Positions 63,023 to 64,000 of a stretch of DNA of 64,000 nucleotides are shown in pieces. The first letter of the stretch is position 1. Every line of letters begins with the position of its first letter. The notes beneath the pieces were generated by a model. That model searched no databases, was not told the DNA's origin, and worked only from the letters and a program-made list of their open reading frames with translations. The stretch is taken from NCBI GenBank assembly GCA_002279065.1, contig NCKB01000007.1, positions 124,001 through 188,000 on the forward strand. The letters are read 5' to 3'. The position numbers and the translations under genes are program-made. Source of the stretch: Lysobacterales bacterium 15-68-25 (lineage in GTDB: Bacteria; Pseudomonadota; Gammaproteobacteria; Xanthomonadales; Rhodanobacteraceae).

Positions 63023-64000
63023 ATGAACGAGCTTCCCGCCCGTCCGCACCTGGATCACCTGAAGAAGCAGGCCAAGGCCCTGCTCGACGGCGCGCGCCGC
63101 CACGATGCCGCATCACTCGAGCGCATCCGCCTCGTCCTGCCCGTCGCGGCCGGCTGCGATCACGCCGCCATCGCCGCGATGGATCTGCGCCTGCACGACG
63201 CGCAGTCCTGCGTGGCGCGCGAATACGGTTTCGATTCGTGGACGCAGCTGAAGGACTACGTGACGCTGCGCGCCGCCTCGGCAGACACCGCCATGCGCAG
63301 GCAGCAATGGCAGCGATGGGTCTTCGGCCACGGCTACCAACCGGCAAAACCGCGTCTGGCCGAACGCCTGCTGCGCGAACACCCGCAGTTGCTGGATGGC
63401 GATCCTGCCCTTGCCTGCGCCATCGGCGACGTCGCCGCGGTGCAGGCGGCCATCGCAGCCGATCCGGCGTGGGCGAGCACGGCACGGGCCGGCAACGGCA
63501 TGGCGCCCCTGCTCTGCGCCACGTTCTCCGCGCTGGTCGCCCTGCCCGACCGTGCACACGGTATTCGCGCCTGCGTCGAACTCCTGCTCGCTGCCGGCGC
63601 CGATCCGGACGCGCGCTGGAGCGACCCGCAGCTGCCGGATGAGCCGCTCAGCGCCCTGTACGGCGCGGCGGGACGCAACCACGACGTGATCATCACAGAA
63701 CGCCTGCTGCGCGCCGGGGCCGATCCCAACGACAACGAATCGCTGTACCACGCCACCGAGGTCGCCGACCCGACCCTGGTCCGCCTGCTGCTGGAGGCCG
63801 GCGCGCGCGTCACCGGCTGCAACGCACTGTTCCGTGCGCTCGATGCCGAGCGGCCTGAAGCGGTACGCCTGATGCTCGCGCACGGCGGGGACGCGAACGA
63901 ACCCGGGCCGGGCGGCTGCCCGCTGCTGCATGCGATCCGGCGGCGCCGCTCGCCCGAGGTGATCGGCCTCCTGCTCGACGCCGGCGCCGACCCCTCGGTG
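63023..64000 (+). CDS. Ankyrin-repeat protein, N-terminal part (runs off window)
   Basis: The frame from ATG 63023, with GGAGG five bases before it, stays open to the last base (326 codons). The first 90 residues are helical and contain DLRLHDAQSCVAREYGFDSWTQLKDYV, a segment frequent at the start of bacterial ankyrin proteins. Degenerate ankyrin repeats follow from about residue 110, with typical ends such as CVELLLAAGADPDAR, ITERLLRAGADPNDNE, VRLLLEAGARVTG, VRLMLAHGGDANEPG and IGLLLDAGADPS. There is no signal peptide. It probably mediates protein-protein contacts in the cytoplasm; the partner is unknown. The 268 bp before it (62755-63022) hold no visible gene. Confidence 0.88.
   Translation, partial: MNELPARPHLDHLKKQAKALLDGARRHDAASLERIRLVLPVAAGCDHAAIAAMDLRLHDAQSCVAREYGFDSWTQLKDYVTLRAASADTAMRRQQWQRWVFGHGYQPAKPRLAERLLREHPQLLDGDPALACAIGDVAAVQAAIAADPAWASTARAGNGMAPLLCATFSALVALPDRAHGIRACVELLLAAGADPDARWSDPQLPDEPLSALYGAAGRNHDVIITERLLRAGADPNDNESLYHATEVADPTLVRLLLEAGARVTGCNALFRALDAERPEAVRLMLAHGGDANEPGPGGCPLLHAIRRRRSPEVIGLLLDAGADPSV

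Overview
The window is high-GC (about two-thirds G+C) gammaproteobacterial chromosome. Its gene content points to Xanthomonadales, most likely Rhodanobacteraceae (Rhodanobacter/Dyella/Luteibacter type): a TonB-dependent receptor of the Xanthomonas/Caulobacter class beside a flavin-dependent halogenase, an alpha-glucosidase whose catalytic residues fall where they do in Xanthomonas XgtA, a GTAG-type REP pair, and a zwf-pgi-pgm cluster. I see no phage, plasmid, CRISPR array or insertion sequence. The genus is inferred from gene content only.

Layout. 1-1.8 kb: 3' end of mutY, yggX, a tRNA-Phe with its own promoter and terminator, and a small secreted protein. 1.8-7.2 kb: a membrane sensor with a degenerate kinase core, facing a very large envelope enzyme that joins GH18-like, NodB deacetylase and GT2 synthase domains in one chain. 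7.3-23.8 kb: glucose-6-phosphate metabolism (gnd, glucokinase, pgm, pgi, zwf), a VIT-family transporter, a cytochrome b561, and an 8.6-kb cyclic beta-1,2-glucan synthase gene. 24.1-26.3 kb: a cytochrome b/molybdopterin oxidoreductase pair and a GNAT acetyltransferase.

26.3-47.7 kb is an alpha-glucan (maltodextrin/starch) utilisation locus. It holds a cytoplasmic GH13 alpha-glucosidase, a TonB receptor, a halogenase, a lipoprotein GH13, a GH31, a neopullulanase-like GH13, a six-hairpin glycosidase-like protein, an SLC45/GPH-type sugar symporter and a secreted alpha-amylase. Each of its four transcription units starts downstream of an identical 15-base palindromic box (ATGAATACGTATGCA) that looks like a LacI-family operator; the regulator itself is not in the window. 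A LuxR-type protein with intact acyl-homoserine-lactone-binding residues, and no luxI nearby, lies inside the locus.

47.9-64 kb is a mosaic of small stress and regulatory modules: YjdM, a diguanylate cyclase, an alpha/beta hydrolase, a LysR/quinone-oxidoreductase pair, an ECF sigma/anti-sigma operon divergent from a catalase-like peroxidase/cytochrome b561 operon (both under matching GGAATA-N15-CGTC promoters), OsmC, an SRPBCC protein, AraC/AhpD-like and LysR/SDR pairs, and the start of an ankyrin-repeat gene. Two genes here are broken: a frameshifted conserved hypothetical (56222-56633) and an SDR carrying three separate lesions (61982-62754).
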